From Balaenoptera acutorostrata (lineage: Eukaryota > Chordata > Mammalia > Artiodactyla > Balaenopteridae), in contig NC_080075.1 of assembly GCF_949987535.1 (NCBI RefSeq), positions 44,575,536 to 44,639,535 of the forward strand: a stretch of DNA of 64,000 nucleotides, read 5' to 3'. Below, one piece after another: positions 38,607 through 51,400 of this stretch. The notes beneath the pieces were generated by a model, which saw only the letters and a list, made by a program, of their open reading frames with translations, was not told the DNA's origin and searched no databases. Position 1 is the first letter of the stretch. The number at the start of each line of letters is the position of its first letter. Both the position numbers and the translations under genes were made by a program.

Positions 38607-38892
38607 GTTTTTTTTTTTTAAATTTATTTATGGCTGTGTTGGGTCTTCGTTTCTGTGCGAGGGCTTTCTCTAGTTGTGGCAAGTGGGGACCACTCTTCAT
38701 CGCGGCGCGCAGGCCTCTCACTATCGCGGCCTCTCTTGTTGCGGAGCACAGGCTCCAGACGCGCAGGCTCAGTAATTGTGGCTCACGGGCCTAGCTGCTC
38801 CGCGGCATGTGGGATCTTCCCAGACCAGGGCTCGAACCCGTGTCCCCTGCATTGGCAGGCAGATTCTCAACCACTGCGCCACCAGGGAAGCC
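38607..38892 (-). repeat. CHR-type SINE just upstream of the FANCL CpG island
   Basis: A full copy flanked by the exact duplication caggaagtgttg (38595-38606 and 38893-38904). It lies about 220 bp upstream of the island and is itself CpG-rich. Confidence 0.92.
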
Positions 38893-39124
38893 CAGGAAGT
38901 GTTGTTAAAGAAAAATTAACTTCGGTTCATCAAGACCATCAGCAATTCTCCCTCCTGTTTTGCCTTAGATATTTGTGAGTACAGTGCAGCAGAACTAAGT
39001 CTGGTGTTGACTTGAGTCTGGATTAATATACGTATCCAAAAGGGTTCTTGGGACAATCAAGGCTAATATGAGCTTGTTCGGTCAGACCTGTGAACCTAAA
39101 AACAAGCTTCCCTCCTGCCTCCCG

Positions 39125-39134
39125 TTGGCGCCAA
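39125..39134. promoter_or_regulatory. Palindrome TTGGCGCCAA, E2F-like or NFI-like, overlapping a CCAAT core
   Basis: A perfect 10-bp palindrome about 215 bp upstream of the FANCL ATG. It resembles an E2F core (GGCGCC) and an NFI half-site pair, and its right half continues as GCCAAT. Binding is inferred from motif only. Confidence 0.4.
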
Positions 39135-39236
39135 TGCTGCCTCCCGCCAAGCCGCATCTATTCTGGCTGACCCTGAGCTCAGGTGTCCCGAGTAGCCTCA
39201 GACCTTCATTTCTGCCCGCGGAAGCCTCGAAGTTTC

Positions 39237-39247
39237 TTCCCGCCAAA
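39237..39247 (-). promoter_or_regulatory. E2F-type site (TTTGGCGGGAA on the minus strand)
   Basis: Plus-strand TTCCCGCCAAA is a close match to E2F sites in S-phase gene promoters. It lies 102-112 bp upstream of the FANCL start codon, within the CpG island. S-phase induction of FANCL would fit the role of the pathway, but this is inference. Confidence 0.5.
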
Positions 39248-39290
39248 GGCGCGGGTTTCCGCCTCTCTGCGCACTAGGCGCAGGCAGGAC

Positions 39291-39302
39291 TGCGCATGTG
39301 CG
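39291..39302. promoter_or_regulatory. NRF1-like site TGCGCATGTGCG
   Basis: One mismatch from the NRF1 palindrome (TGCGCATGCGC core), about 50 bp upstream of the FANCL ATG. NRF1 sites often sit close to the start site in TATA-less CpG promoters. The motif also contains an upstream ATG at 39296. Confidence 0.5.
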
Positions 39303-39348
39303 GGGTCCGGCGGCCGCTGGCTCTCGGCGTCTCCACGGACCAAGAGCC

Positions 39349-39444
39349 ATGGCGGAGACGGAAGCTAGTTTGCTGCGCCAGTTCCCGCTGCTTCTACCCC
39401 AGAACCGGGCGAAAACCGTGTATGAAGGATTCATTTCAGCTCAG
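39349..39444 (+). CDS. FANCL: FANCL coding exon 1 (residues 1-32)
   Basis: Thirty-two codons from ATG to CAG, phase 0, followed by the donor gtactc. The translation ends ...KTVYEGFISAQ, a conserved FANCL stretch. The exon opens the ELF domain. The 5' UTR lies upstream in the CpG island; its start cannot be fixed from the sequence. Confidence 0.95.
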
Positions 39445-42400
39445 GTACTCGCCCGGGTGTTGCTCTTTCGCTAGAAGAGCCTCCCTCTGGCGGCGCACCC
39501 CCGGCCCTGAAGTCTGTGACCGGAGGGGTTAGGAGCTCGGGTTTGTGGGGATTGAGAGGGGCGGCCTGTAAGGACTCCTGGGAGACTAGAAGTTTGAGAA
39601 CCGTGGGCCGTTGCTGGAAACCCGTTCCCGGCCGCCGCCTCCATGCCTGGGCCGGGGTCGCTGCCTGGGACAGGACGCTGGGAGCCCCGCGCGCGCGCCC
39701 GGGCTGGGAGACGACGGGGAGGAGGGCCACGCCCCCTCGTCCCCGCCCCTCGCGGAGTTTTGCCTCGCTCCTAACTCTGTCTGTCCCACGTTTGAACTTT
39801 TGTTTTAATTGGTCAATTTTTTGCTTGTCTTTATTCTAACATGCCCCACCCCCACGAAGGTTGGAGGCCATTCACACGGGAGCCTGCGCTCCCTCATTAT
39901 ATTCGTGTTTCCTGCAGAAAGAACGTTTTGGAGGAAAACCTGGTTTTCGCTCTCTGCCAGGTCCTGGGTACCCGATCTCATCCGGTTGGCGATGTTTTGT
40001 AGGAAATCTTGACAACCGAATTAATTACCTTCGCTGATTCCAAGTGGCCTCTCTTGTGGAGTTTATTACCCATAGTAAACACGTGTAGGGCTTTGAAGTT
40101 TACAAAGCGCTTTCCAAGTACAATATCTCACTTAATCCTCAGGCCTCAGAGGCAGAAATTTTTTTTAAAAAGTCATTATTCTCGTTTTATAGTTGAGTAA
40201 ATCAAGGCATGGGAAAGTGGAGAGATTAAGTTAACTTGTCCATGATCACAACGGACTCCGTTAAACTCAGGCTATCTGATTCCACTCCTGGGTTTTCCCC
40301 CTCTACACTGCATCAAGCTACCTTAGGTGAGAATTTTGAGTATAGACTTTGCTTCCTGGCCATTACATTCAACATTGTGCCCTCTCCCTGAACAGCGCAC
40401 ATACTTTTTGAGGATAGGGGCCATATTCTAGGAATTAACATATGTTTTGAAGTTTCCTCAAGACACATAGTAATGTCTCAAAAATATTGAGTGAATTATT
40501 AAATTCCCATGTTAAATGAAAATTTTACCTACCCCTAAGAATATTAAGTGTAGAACTAATCCTGATACACTGATTAAGGAAAGGTTAAAGACCATACACT
40601 TGGACTTCTTCACTTGTTTTCAAATTCATTGTGACTGTCACAGAAAGTAGAGGTTAAACGTCATTGTTACTTCTGGAATAAAGTTAATCCACGTTTTCCT
40701 TCCCCAGTTGGAAGTATTGATCTTGAATTACCTAGTTGAAAACTTTCACAGCATTTAGAAAAATTGAAGAGATGTTACTAAGTTCCGTTTTTATCAGAAC
40801 CATGTTATATCTAATTTTAGGCATTTTAAGGAAAGTATTTTGTATTATATGTCTGTATCTGCTAAAGCCTCTTAGAAAATATGTGTAGCCATCAAAATTC
40901 AGATTAGATGAAATTATTTTATCCTGGCTATAGCTACAATTCTCATTTGTACCTGCTTTAAGCAGCTTGTTGAAATCCTAACCTAAAGATTTTATTTAAC
41001 ATTGTTTTGTTTTGGTGGAGCTGGTTTTGTCTAAAAATGTGTCGTATGTAATTTCAAATTTACAGAAAAATAGCAAGGATGTAGGAAGAATTTGAGTATA
41101 CTCTTTAAGGGGGTTCACCATTTTACATTTGCCCCTTTTGATTTATTATTCTGAGTCTGTGTATGTGGGTGGATGTGTACACACATTATTTCCTTGAACA
41201 GTTTCAGGTTAAGTTGCAGACATAGTGTTCCTTTATTCCTGAATACTTAAGTGTATATTTTGTGAGAACAAGGACATACCCATACATAACCACAATTGTC
41301 AAAATCAGGAAATTTAATCATCATATAATACCATTACCTAATCTGGAGTCCAAATTCAAATTTTGTTAATGTTGCAATTATACATTTTTTATACCCCTTC
41401 CCAGCCCCTAACCATCTGATGTAAAATCTCACATTACATTTAGTTGTCGTGTCTCTTTAATCTGGAATAGTTCCTTAGTCTTTCTTTGTTTTTCATGAAC
41501 TTGACATTTTTTGAGTACATGTTGGTCATTAGGTAGAATGTCCCTCAATTTAGATTTGTCTGATGTTTCTTCATCATTAAATTCAGGTTATGCAATTTTG
41601 ACAGATATGCCACAGAAAGAATATTGTGTCCTTTTTAGGATGCGGGATGTCAGCAGGTCTCATTATTAATGATGTTATCTCTGATCACCTGTTTAAGGTG
41701 GCATCTGCCAGATTTTCCTATTGTAATTATTAAGTACTTATAGGAAACTACTGTGAGGCATCAAACTCCCTCCTCCCCCACCCTGTTATAGCAGCCATTG
41801 ACTCTTGTTTGAGTCAGTTAATTATGTTTGCCAATGATGATTTTCTAACTCTGTCATTTCTTCTATATTTATTAATTGGCATTCTGTGATAAAGAGTGGC
41901 TTTCCCTTTACCATTTATTTATATCAGGCTCATGGATTTTAAAAATAATTTATCTAATGGATTATAATCCTTACTTCCCTATTTGATGTTTAAATTGTCC
42001 CAGATTTGGCCAGTGAGAGCACATTTTTATTGATATGTTTTTAACGATTTGCATTTTCCTATCATCACTGTTTTAAAAGTATCCTGTAGATACTGACATG
42101 TAGTGTTTTATCATCATTTTTTAGAGCTTAATTTTAATTTGTAGTTCCCCCGCACCTGGGAGTTATTTAATAGAAGATTAAAATTTTTGCTCATGGAAGG
42201 TCTTTCATTCTAATTTTGTTATTTCTAGTTTTATTGCATCATGATTAGACAGTGATGTTTGTAAAACTTCAACTCTTTGTAACTTAATTGATCCTTTAAT
42301 TTAAAATTTTATTTGTTAGTGATCTGTGTGATTAAAAGTGTTTTCTCTATTATCAGGTTCTTTCTTTTCTCTTGAGTGAGCTTTGGTAGTTTGTTTCCTT

Positions 42401-45400
42401 CAAGGACTTTTCATTTCATCTAAGTTTTTGAATTTATTGATTTAAAAGTTGTTTTTAATATTCTCTTATTATCCTTTTAATGGCTTTAGGATCTGTAATG
42501 ATGCTTCCTATATTGGTTACCTTTTGTTGTATTCCACACCTTAGTGGCTTAAAACAACAAACATTCATTATCTCACCTTTTTTATGGATCAGGAATTCGG
42601 ATGTGACTTAGCTGGATGATCCTGGATAAGTGTTTCTCCTGAACTTGCAGTGAAGATGTTGGCCAGGATGTCTATTATCTAAAGACTTGACTAGAGCTGG
42701 AAAATTTGCTGCCAAGATTGCTCATTCACATAGCTATTGACTGCAGGCCTCAGTTTTTTACTTCTGTTGATAGAGGCCTCAGTTCCTCACCACATGGACC
42801 TCCATAGTGTTGTTTGACTGTCATTACAGCATGGCAGCTAGCTTTCCCTGAGTAAGTGATAAAACAGAGATCAAGCAGAAAGCTGCACAGTGCTTTTTCT
42901 CCCCCAACTTCTAAAGTTACACATTTACTTCTGTTTTATGCCATTTATTAGAAGCAAGTCTCAAATCCAGTCCATATTCAAAAGGAGATGAGGCACCAAC
43001 ACTTAAAGGTAGAAGTATCAAAGAAATTATGAATATATTTTATAGATGTCTCCTATGCCCATTCCTGATACTGGTATTTTGTGTCTTTTTTTTTTTCTGA
43101 TGCATCTGGATAGAGACCTATAAGTTTATTGATCTCTTCAGAGAACCTACTTTGATTTCATTGATTTTTCTCTATTATTTTTCTGTTTCTGTTTCATTGA
43201 TTCCTGATCTTAAATTTCCTAATTTGTTTAGGTGGAAGATTAGGTCATTGATAATGAGACCTTTTTCTTTTATAACGCAGATGTTCAGTGCTATATATTT
43301 TCTTTCAAACATTGCTTTAGCTGTATCACACAAATTTTGGTATTTTTTTTTTTTTTTTTACAGTTCAAAATACTTATTAATTTCTTCTTTGACCCATAGG
43401 TTACTTAGAAGAACAATATATCTCTAAATATTTGAGGATTTTCCAGATATCTTTTTGATATTGATTTATAATTTAGTCCCAGTATAATTCATATGATTTG
43501 AATTCTTTTAAATTTATTGGAACTTATTTTATGGCCTAGAGTATGGTCTATTTTGGTAAATGTTCTGTGCATACTTGAAAAGAATGTATATTATGCTGTT
43601 CTTGGGTAGAGTGTTCTATAAATGTCAGGTCAAATTGGTTCATAACGCTATTCAAGTTTTCGATATACTTACTGATTTTCTGTCTATTTGTTCACTTAAT
43701 GAAAGGGGGTGTTGAAATTTCCACCTACATTAGTCCCCCTTTATCTGCAGGGGATATATTATTCCAAGGCCCCCAGTAGATGCCTGAAACTGTGGATAGT
43801 ACCAAATCCTATATGTACTATGTTTTTTCCTGTATATTCATACCTCCGATAAAGTTCAATTTATAAATTAGGCACAGTAAAAGAATATCTAAATTGCCAG
43901 TGTCACTACTCTTGCGTTTTGGGGTCATTATTAACTAAAAGAAGGGTTACTTGAATACAAGCACTCAGATAGTAGGACAGTGGATCTTATAACCGAGACA
44001 GCTATTAAACGACTAACAGGCCGATACCCTGGACAGAGTGATTCACATCCTGGGTGAGATGGAGTGTCGCAGCGTGAGAGTCCATCACACTACTCAGAAT
44101 GGTGCACAATTTACAACTTAAAAATTGTTTGTTTCTGGAGTTTTTCATCTGATATTTTCAGTTGACCACAGTGACTGAAACTGCAGAAAGCGAAACTGTG
44201 GATAAGGGGGGGCTACTTTATAATTTTTTTTTTCAATTTCTACTTTCATTTCTATCAGTTTTTCCTTCATATATTTTGAAGTTCTTTAGGTACATAAACT
44301 TTTAGGATTGTAAGCACTCTTGCTGAACTGACTCCTTTATGATTCTGAAATGATCCTTTTTATCCTTGGTAATAATCTTTGGAATCTTGGAATTTATATT
44401 TTTTGATACTAATATAGTGACTCCAGCTTTTTTTTTTTGATTAGTGTGGCATGGTTTATCTTTTTCCATTCTTTATTTTATGCTTATTTGTGTCTTCATA
44501 TTTAAAGTGGATTTCTTCTGGGCCTTGCTGTTTTATCCAATCTGATAATCATTGCTTTTTACTTGGGGGTTGTTTAATTAACCCTTTACATTTAATGTGA
44601 CTGTTGATATGGTTGGGCTTAAATCTAGTATCTAGCTGTTTGTTTTGTATGTGTTCTATGTGTTCTTTTATTTATTTTTTATATTTTCCCTATTTTCTGC
44701 ATTTTACATTAATTGAGTTTTATAATTTTGTTTTATCTCCTCTGTCAGCTTATTACCTGTTTTTTTTTTGTTTTTTTTTTTCTTAAGTAGTTGCTATATT
44801 TTGTCTCTCTTTTCTGGTGTTTGCTCTAGGGTTTACAATATGCATCTTTAATTTACCATCATCTACTCTCAAGTATACCTCTTCCCTTATAGTGTAAGAA
44901 TCTTACAGTAGTTTACTTGTATTTCTCATCTCCTGGTTTTGTGCTGTTGTTGCCATATATTTTATTTCTGTTTATCTTATAACCTTCCCAATACAGTATT
45001 AATTCTCTTTTAAGCAGCTGATTAGCTTTTTTTTTTTTTTTAATTAATAGACTTTTATTTTTTAAGAACAGTGTAGAGTTACAGAAAAATTAAACAGATG
45101 GTAAGGAGAGTTCCCATGTACCATCTCCTTCCCCACACAAACACAGTTTGTCCTATTATTAACATATTAGTATGACACATTGTTACAATGAATGAACCAG
45201 TATTGGTACATTATTATTAACTCAGGTCTGTACTTTCTTCATATTTCCTTTGCTTTTACCTAATAACTTTTTTCTGTTCTGTGTTCCCATCCAAGATACC
45301 ATGTTATTACGTCTCTTTAGGCTTCTCTTAGCTGTCATGGCTTCTTAGACTTTCCTTGTTTTTGATGACTCTGACTTCTTTATGATTATGAAATGACCCT

Positions 45401-48400
45401 CTTAATTGAGGAATACTAGTCAAGTATATTGTAGGATACTACTCTACTAGGATTTGTCTGATGTTTCTCTCATGAATAGGCTGGGGTTATGTGTTTTTGA
45501 GAGGAACATCACAGAGTTTAAGTACCATTTCATGACACCATATTAAGGGTACACATTGTCGATATGATTTATGACTGTTGATGTTGACCTTGATCACTTG
45601 GCTGAAGTTGTGTTTGTCAGGTTTCTCTACTGGGAAGTTACTCTTTTTTCCCCCCTTTCCATACTGTACTCTTTGGAAGGAAGTCACTATGAGCAGCCCT
45701 CACTAAGGAGTGGGGAATTATGCTCCCCCTCTTTCAGGTGGAGTATCTATGTACAGTTGACCCTTGAACAATGCAAGGGTTGGGGTGCCAACCCTCATGT
45801 GCTCGAAAATCGACATATAACTTTACAGTCTGCTCTCTGTATCCATGGTTCTGCATCTGTGGATTCAGCCAACTGCAGATCGTATAGTACTGCAGTATGT
45901 ATTTATTGTAAAAAAAAAAAAAAAAAAAAATCCATGTGTAAGTGGAACTGCACAGTTCAAACCCATGTTGTTCAAGGGTCAACTTAATTTATCTGGAATT
46001 CTTCTGTATGGGAGATTAATTTCTCCATTAATTCAATCATATCAGTATGGACGTATGGATATTTTACATTTTGAGTTATATTCCAATACTACTTTATTTG
46101 TTGCTCAAGTTATTCCAGCTTTGGCACAGTCAGTTATCCTTTAAAGAGATTTTAAAAAATAAGAAAAAAGGTCTTTTATATTTACCTGTATATTTACTGT
46201 TTCTGATACTCTTGTATGTCCAGATTTTTCACCTTGTTTCATTTACTTTCTTCCTGAAGTTCTTCCTTTAACATTTCTTGTAGTGCATGTCTGCTAGTGA
46301 TGAATTCTTTCAGTTGTTTTCTGTCTCAAAAAATTGTTGATTTGGCCTTTTGAAAGATACTTTCACTGGGTATAAAGTTCTGGGTTGACTGTTTTTATTT
46401 TAGTGCTTTAGCAATGTTGCTTCGCTGTCTTGCATTATTGTGTATGAGAAATCTCTACTCCTTTTTATCTTTGTTTCAGGAGTTGTGGCACATGGGCTCA
46501 GTAATTGTGGCTCACGGGCTCTAGAGCGCAGGCTCAGTAGTTGTGGCGCACGGGCTTAGTTGCTCTGTGGCATGTGGCATCTTCCCATACCAGGGATCGA
46601 ACCCGTGTCCCCTGCATTGGCAGGTGGATTCTTAACCACTGTGCCACCAGGGAAGTCCCAGTAGCTTAGTATTGATGGAGACATTATCTTTGTGTCTGTG
46701 AACCATTGCAATAGTTTATTAAATTCCTCATTCAAGAATACCCTCTTTTGTCTGCAAAGTGCAGTTTACTTTATGGATGAGTTTTTTTGGTAGTGTCGAA
46801 GGAGGAGTTGAGTGTTTTTATTTTGTTACAGAAGATCCTAAGTGTACCATAGTTGGTACTTTTTCCTCCTAACACCCAGTTTCCAAAGGATATCTCTTTT
46901 ACCATTTTCTTCTCCTACATTTCTTATCCAAGATGAGATCCTTGACTTTTGTGTTGATAATAAGTCCCCTCCCTGTAGTCAGTGCTCTGATTTACCAGAA
47001 GTCTTTATTATTATTTTTTGCACATAGTCCAGTCCCCTCTTCTGTCTTCCATGCATTTTTTTTTTTTCCTGAAACCCCTAGCTCTCTAAAAGGACTTGAT
47101 GTGGGAGCCCCAGGGTGGAAACCACTGGAGCCCCAGGGTGGAAGGCACTGGAAAGTGGTTTAAATTTTTCTTCTTAGAGGTAATTTTGAAGTTTATGGTA
47201 TTCTCTTTCTTCTGATTCTGCCGAAGACATGGGATTTTTGTGGGTCTAATTGTTCTTAATTTTGATGTATATAGTTTTTTGGAATGATATGTAGAGAGAT
47301 TCAGATTTAGGCAACTGTCAGTACTTTTGTTCCGTGTAAGTCTGGAAAATCTGCTTCATGAGAGCAATTAACATTTTTTCTATGGTTTAACTAAAAAAAG
47401 ATAATTTTGGACATTTTCTTGAATCAGAAAAGTATTATGGCATGTGACATGGCATTTGCCCTTTTAAAATGGTTGGAATTTGCAAATAAGGGACTTTGGA
47501 ATTTTATTCTTTCACATAACAGATCAGTAGAGTAGTTTTACTATTTTTCATGTAAATTTTGAATTCCAGATTGTTCTTACACCTATGTGTGGGATGTCTG
47601 TAAAGTTAGGTTAAAGTTACTACATAATACCTTCTAGCGCTTTAATGAAATAGTGAATTATTGTTACTTGACCTTTTGAAAAGGTCAGTAGTACATTTTG
47701 TTTCATTTTTTTAAAGGACATTTGAATGTAATGAAAGTCAGAACTGCAATATTACCATGAAAGTAAAGGTTATGGGGTACATTTAATTGTGTTCCTCTAT
47801 TTTTGAAACTGCTTTGAGGGAGACTCTGCTAAAATTCTCGTGGTAATTGTTTTTCAAGAATTTTATTACTCTTTTTCATTTTATACTGTTGGAGTAAAAG
47901 ATTATATTTCTGTTTGTCTTTTTCTGCTTACCTTTGCTCAGATTTCATGTGTATTATCCTATTTAAGGTACAAAGTTTAAGCTGCTTATCCATTCACTTT
48001 CTCAAGAAAGTAAAACTGACTATATTTCTCAGAGAACTGTCCTTCTTTCCTTGGAAAGATTCTTGAGTAAAATTTGGTCTTTTCAAATGTATAGTTAATG
48101 AATATTTAAATTAAAATAACAATATTTTAGGGGTTTTATTTATTAAAGTTCTGCGAGTGTGGGAGAATTAAACATACTCTGATTTATGAAAATATTTCTG
48201 TATGTATTTAGATTATTTAAATATATTTTCACTTTATTAAACTCTGGAAAATTACAAATATGAAGCCTATAATTATTATATATTACTTTACATTATGATT
48301 TTTTCTTCTGTATTCAGAGCAATTTGAAGGAATTTCCTTTTTCTTTATTTCCTAAGAAATAACATTTAAATTTCTTCTTTATGTCTACATTAACAATTTC

Positions 48401-51400
48401 TTAGTATTTCTTATTTATGTGAGTAACTTTTTCTTTAAAAACAAAATCCTATCTTAGTGTTTTGATTACCCAACAATCACAAAGTTTCTGACAGGCATTT
48501 TTGAGTTATTTTCCCTCAAATGCACTATTCTGTTGCTTATATTTTAGGAAGTATTTGGATAAAGTTGATACCTTTTAGAAAATAAAGGAAAATGTTGCCT
48601 TTTTTATGTGATTCTGTTTGACTTCTCTTTAAGTGAAAGATGAAATGAACCTTCTTTTTTGAGTGAACCTTCTTAATGTTTTCCACAGGGAAGAGATTTC
48701 CATCTTAGAGTATTGCTGCCCAAAGATTTACAACTGAGGAATGCAAGGTGATGTGGTGTTTTGTTATATACTGTACATGCATCTTGGTGGGATGAGCAGT
48801 CGTTAATCTGCTATAAGCTGATTCTAGTCATTAGAGTTCTGCCTAAAATGCTTATCAATCAGTTAACCAGAAGCATTTCTGATTTTTCTGAATCATTGTG
48901 CTTTGTAAATGATTTTCCCTGGTGTTGAAGTGTTTTTCAATGGTAACACATTCTCTAATTTATTTATTTTTTAGTTAAAGCAGTAAACAACAAGTGAGAA
49001 TATTTGGAGAATACAAAAGAATTAGAAAATTTGTTTCCAACTTTTGACTGATGTTAATTATGTGTATGTTCAGTCGTGGGAAAACCCACGTTATCAGTTG
49101 GGTCCTGATAGAAATTAGGTGTCAACATGGGCTGTTGGTATGGACAGCCCTTCAAGGAATGTCAAGAGACAAGATTAGAAATTTAGGATTTAGGTAGCGC
49201 CTAAAATCTTTTTTCTGCTCCACAATATCTGAGGGTAGGAAGGGAGGAAGAATCCAGAGACAGTTACAGTAGAACTGACAGGATTTTGTGACTGGTTAGA
49301 AGTGGCAGGTCAGACAGAAAGAGGAGTGGAGGATTCTTTTCAAGTTCCTAACTCAGATCACTAAGCTAGAGAAGAGATCACGGATGGAAGAAGTAGAAGA
49401 GGAATTGTTTTAAGACATATCAGATGTTAGATATCAAGAGGAGATTTTTAGTAGGTAGTAGTGGTTTGGTGTGGAAATTGAGCATGAAACTTGGAATGGA
49501 GACGTATGTAGAAGTCACAGTAGGCGTGGGATTTGGGGCCATGAGTATGGATAGACTTTCTAGTGCCTGCATGGATAGAGTGAGAAGAGAAAGCCAGTGA
49601 CAGAATCTTGAGGGCATAACAATGTTTAAAGGACTGGTAAATAAAGAGGACCTTGGAAGAAGACAAAGCATTGACCAGAGAAGTAACAGGAAAACCTAGA
49701 CAGTTGTCTCTGAAGCCAAAGAAAGAGAGGCTTAGAAGGGGAATGGTTAACAGTGCTGACTGTTGCAAAGGGATCATGTTAGATTGCATAGGTTTCATGT
49801 AGTGGTTGAAGCCAGCTTTTATTGGGGTTTTGAGAGTGGGTAAGTGGGTAGAAAGGAAATGTAAACAGTATAAACTATTTTGAAGAACAGGAGTGGCCAG
49901 AGAAGTGTGTGTAGTCAAGGAGGAGTTATAATTACGTGTTTTTGTTTTTTTTTTAAATAAGATTTGCTTGAACAAGTTAATATTACGGAGGGAAAAAAAA
50001 CTAGCAGAAAATAAGTTAAGGATACCACAGTAAAGGGATAATTAGTGAATTGATGTGATTGAATTGGTGGGAAGGGGTGGAAAGCACATTTGAAGAAGGG
50101 GTTTCCCGTGGGCTGTTGAATGAACTACTCTGCCTCTATGATAGGAGATAGCAGTGGAAATGAGGGTTAGCAGACCAAGAATGGAGGGTCATGATGGTTT
50201 GAAAAGATCATGGTTGGGAAAACTCTGAGGGGCTTTCTACTTCTAGGTAAGTAAAAGCAATTCCTAGAGGAGTTACTTACCTAGCAACATTGAGAGCGCA
50301 ACTGAGGTGAGCCAGTAGATAGATGAACATTAACTTATCACTACTTACACGATTAAAAGTATGTCCTTAATCTGGAATTGAAAGAAGAATAGATTGCTAC
50401 ATATGCTTTCGCAAATACAAGTTCTGTATATTATGATCAAAACTGTTTTATTTAGTCTCTCTTGGAGAGGAATCCAATTCAAGAAAACTTTGCTTTGGAC
50501 ATGTTAAAATTAAAAAAAAAAAAGTACTGTTTTGTTCGCATGTTGTTTGCTGATTGCAGTTATTTATATTTTGAATAAAATTAGTACCGACAGTTGGAAG
50601 ACATGATTTTCAACAGTAGCCGTGATAAAAATTTTATTAACTTATCAGCATTATCTTTATGTCATTCTTTTCTATGTATGTACATATTTGAGTTAGCATA
50701 CAAATAAGTTTTTTCCTTTTAATTCTGAACAATGAATAAACCATGTTGTTCCATTAAAATTTTAGATTACTATGTAGTTGGCAGCTGAAAGCAATACTTA
50801 ATGGATATCATCACGTAGTGCAACAGGTAAGTCCTTTAAATGGTTTGTTTTAAGCGGGGGTAGAGAAGTTACTAAATATACTCTTTTAAAGACCTATTTC
50901 GCAGTGTTACAACTGGTTTAGTAGTTGCTGAATTTTGTAGGTTTCATCTCTATCTAGCAAATATTTTAAGGATCCATATTTTATATAAAATGTTTCCTGT
51001 CTCAGAATCCTCAGCACATCTCCAGCCAGCATTTATGTTGAAACTTTATTTCCATCCTTGAGACTTTAGGGTCTTCAAATGTATACACCCTATCCACCTG
51101 AATAGTGGTGGTACCAAAAAATCCCAGGACCCATTTAGGAGTTGAAGGGTATCTGTGGCAAAAATGCGATTGTAGTTCAAGATTAGCAACAGAAAAGGTG
51201 AAGTGGAAATCACTTAGGATCATGCATGCATATGTAATGAGAGTAGATGTAAAGGCGGCATAGGTGAGATATAGGCAGGATTTATTTAGTTATTCTTTAT
51301 TTTTAAAAAAATTTTATAACTGGAAGTTTGTACTTTTGACATCCTTCACCCACTTCATCCACCTCTCCATCCCAATTCAGTTATTCTTAATGTTTAGGTT

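Larger units (their letters stand above)
39110..39770 (+). promoter_or_regulatory. FANCL: CpG island and promoter region of FANCL
   Basis: GC content and CpG density rise sharply here compared with the AT-rich flanks, and the island spans the FANCL start codon and the first 0.3 kb of intron 1. No TATA box is evident, as expected for a housekeeping DNA-repair promoter. GC-rich islands often start transcription both ways, but I see no coding exon on the minus strand. The island begins about 200 bp downstream of a CHR SINE (38607-38892). Confidence 0.85.
42170..46780 (-). mobile_element. Antisense L1 mosaic with nested insertions
   Basis: L1 ORF2-like antisense sequence is seen at 42170-42510, 43060-43725, 44220-45040, and 46020-46480, resuming briefly after 46660. 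It is interrupted by an old repeat (42515-42990), a Tigger-like element (43728-44217), another L1 3' UTR segment (about 45045-45740), a second Tigger-type element (45754-45984) and a CHR SINE (46479-46659). It lies opposite to FANCL transcription, the usual bias for intronic L1. Confidence 0.6.
39445..48688 (+). other. FANCL: FANCL intron 1 (9.2 kb): overview
   Basis: Starts with the GC-rich end of the promoter island (to about 39770). It then contains a MIR-like element (40080-40310), an antisense L1 mosaic with nested insertions (41030-46780), and AT-rich unassigned sequence from 46781 to the exon 2 acceptor. Bases 40311-41029 hold nothing recognised. Confidence 0.8.

Noticed and set aside
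39296..39532. 78-codon open frame as a protein
   Set aside because: It reads through the intron 1 donor out of frame with FANCL. Kept only as a possible upstream ORF signal, not as a gene.
39431..39839. Open frames on both strands in the CpG island (up to 107 codons)
   Set aside because: GC-rich, stop-poor composition; they overlap FANCL exon 1 end and intron 1 and show no protein family features.
45571..45987. 138-codon open frame in FANCL intron 1
   Set aside because: Spans L1 3' UTR and Tigger-type sequence and includes a poly-lysine stretch from a poly-A run.
49448..49975. 175-codon minus-strand open frame in FANCL intron 2
   Set aside because: Low-complexity Ser/Leu/His-rich translation with no domain, antisense to an old purine-rich repeat; no promoter or splice context.
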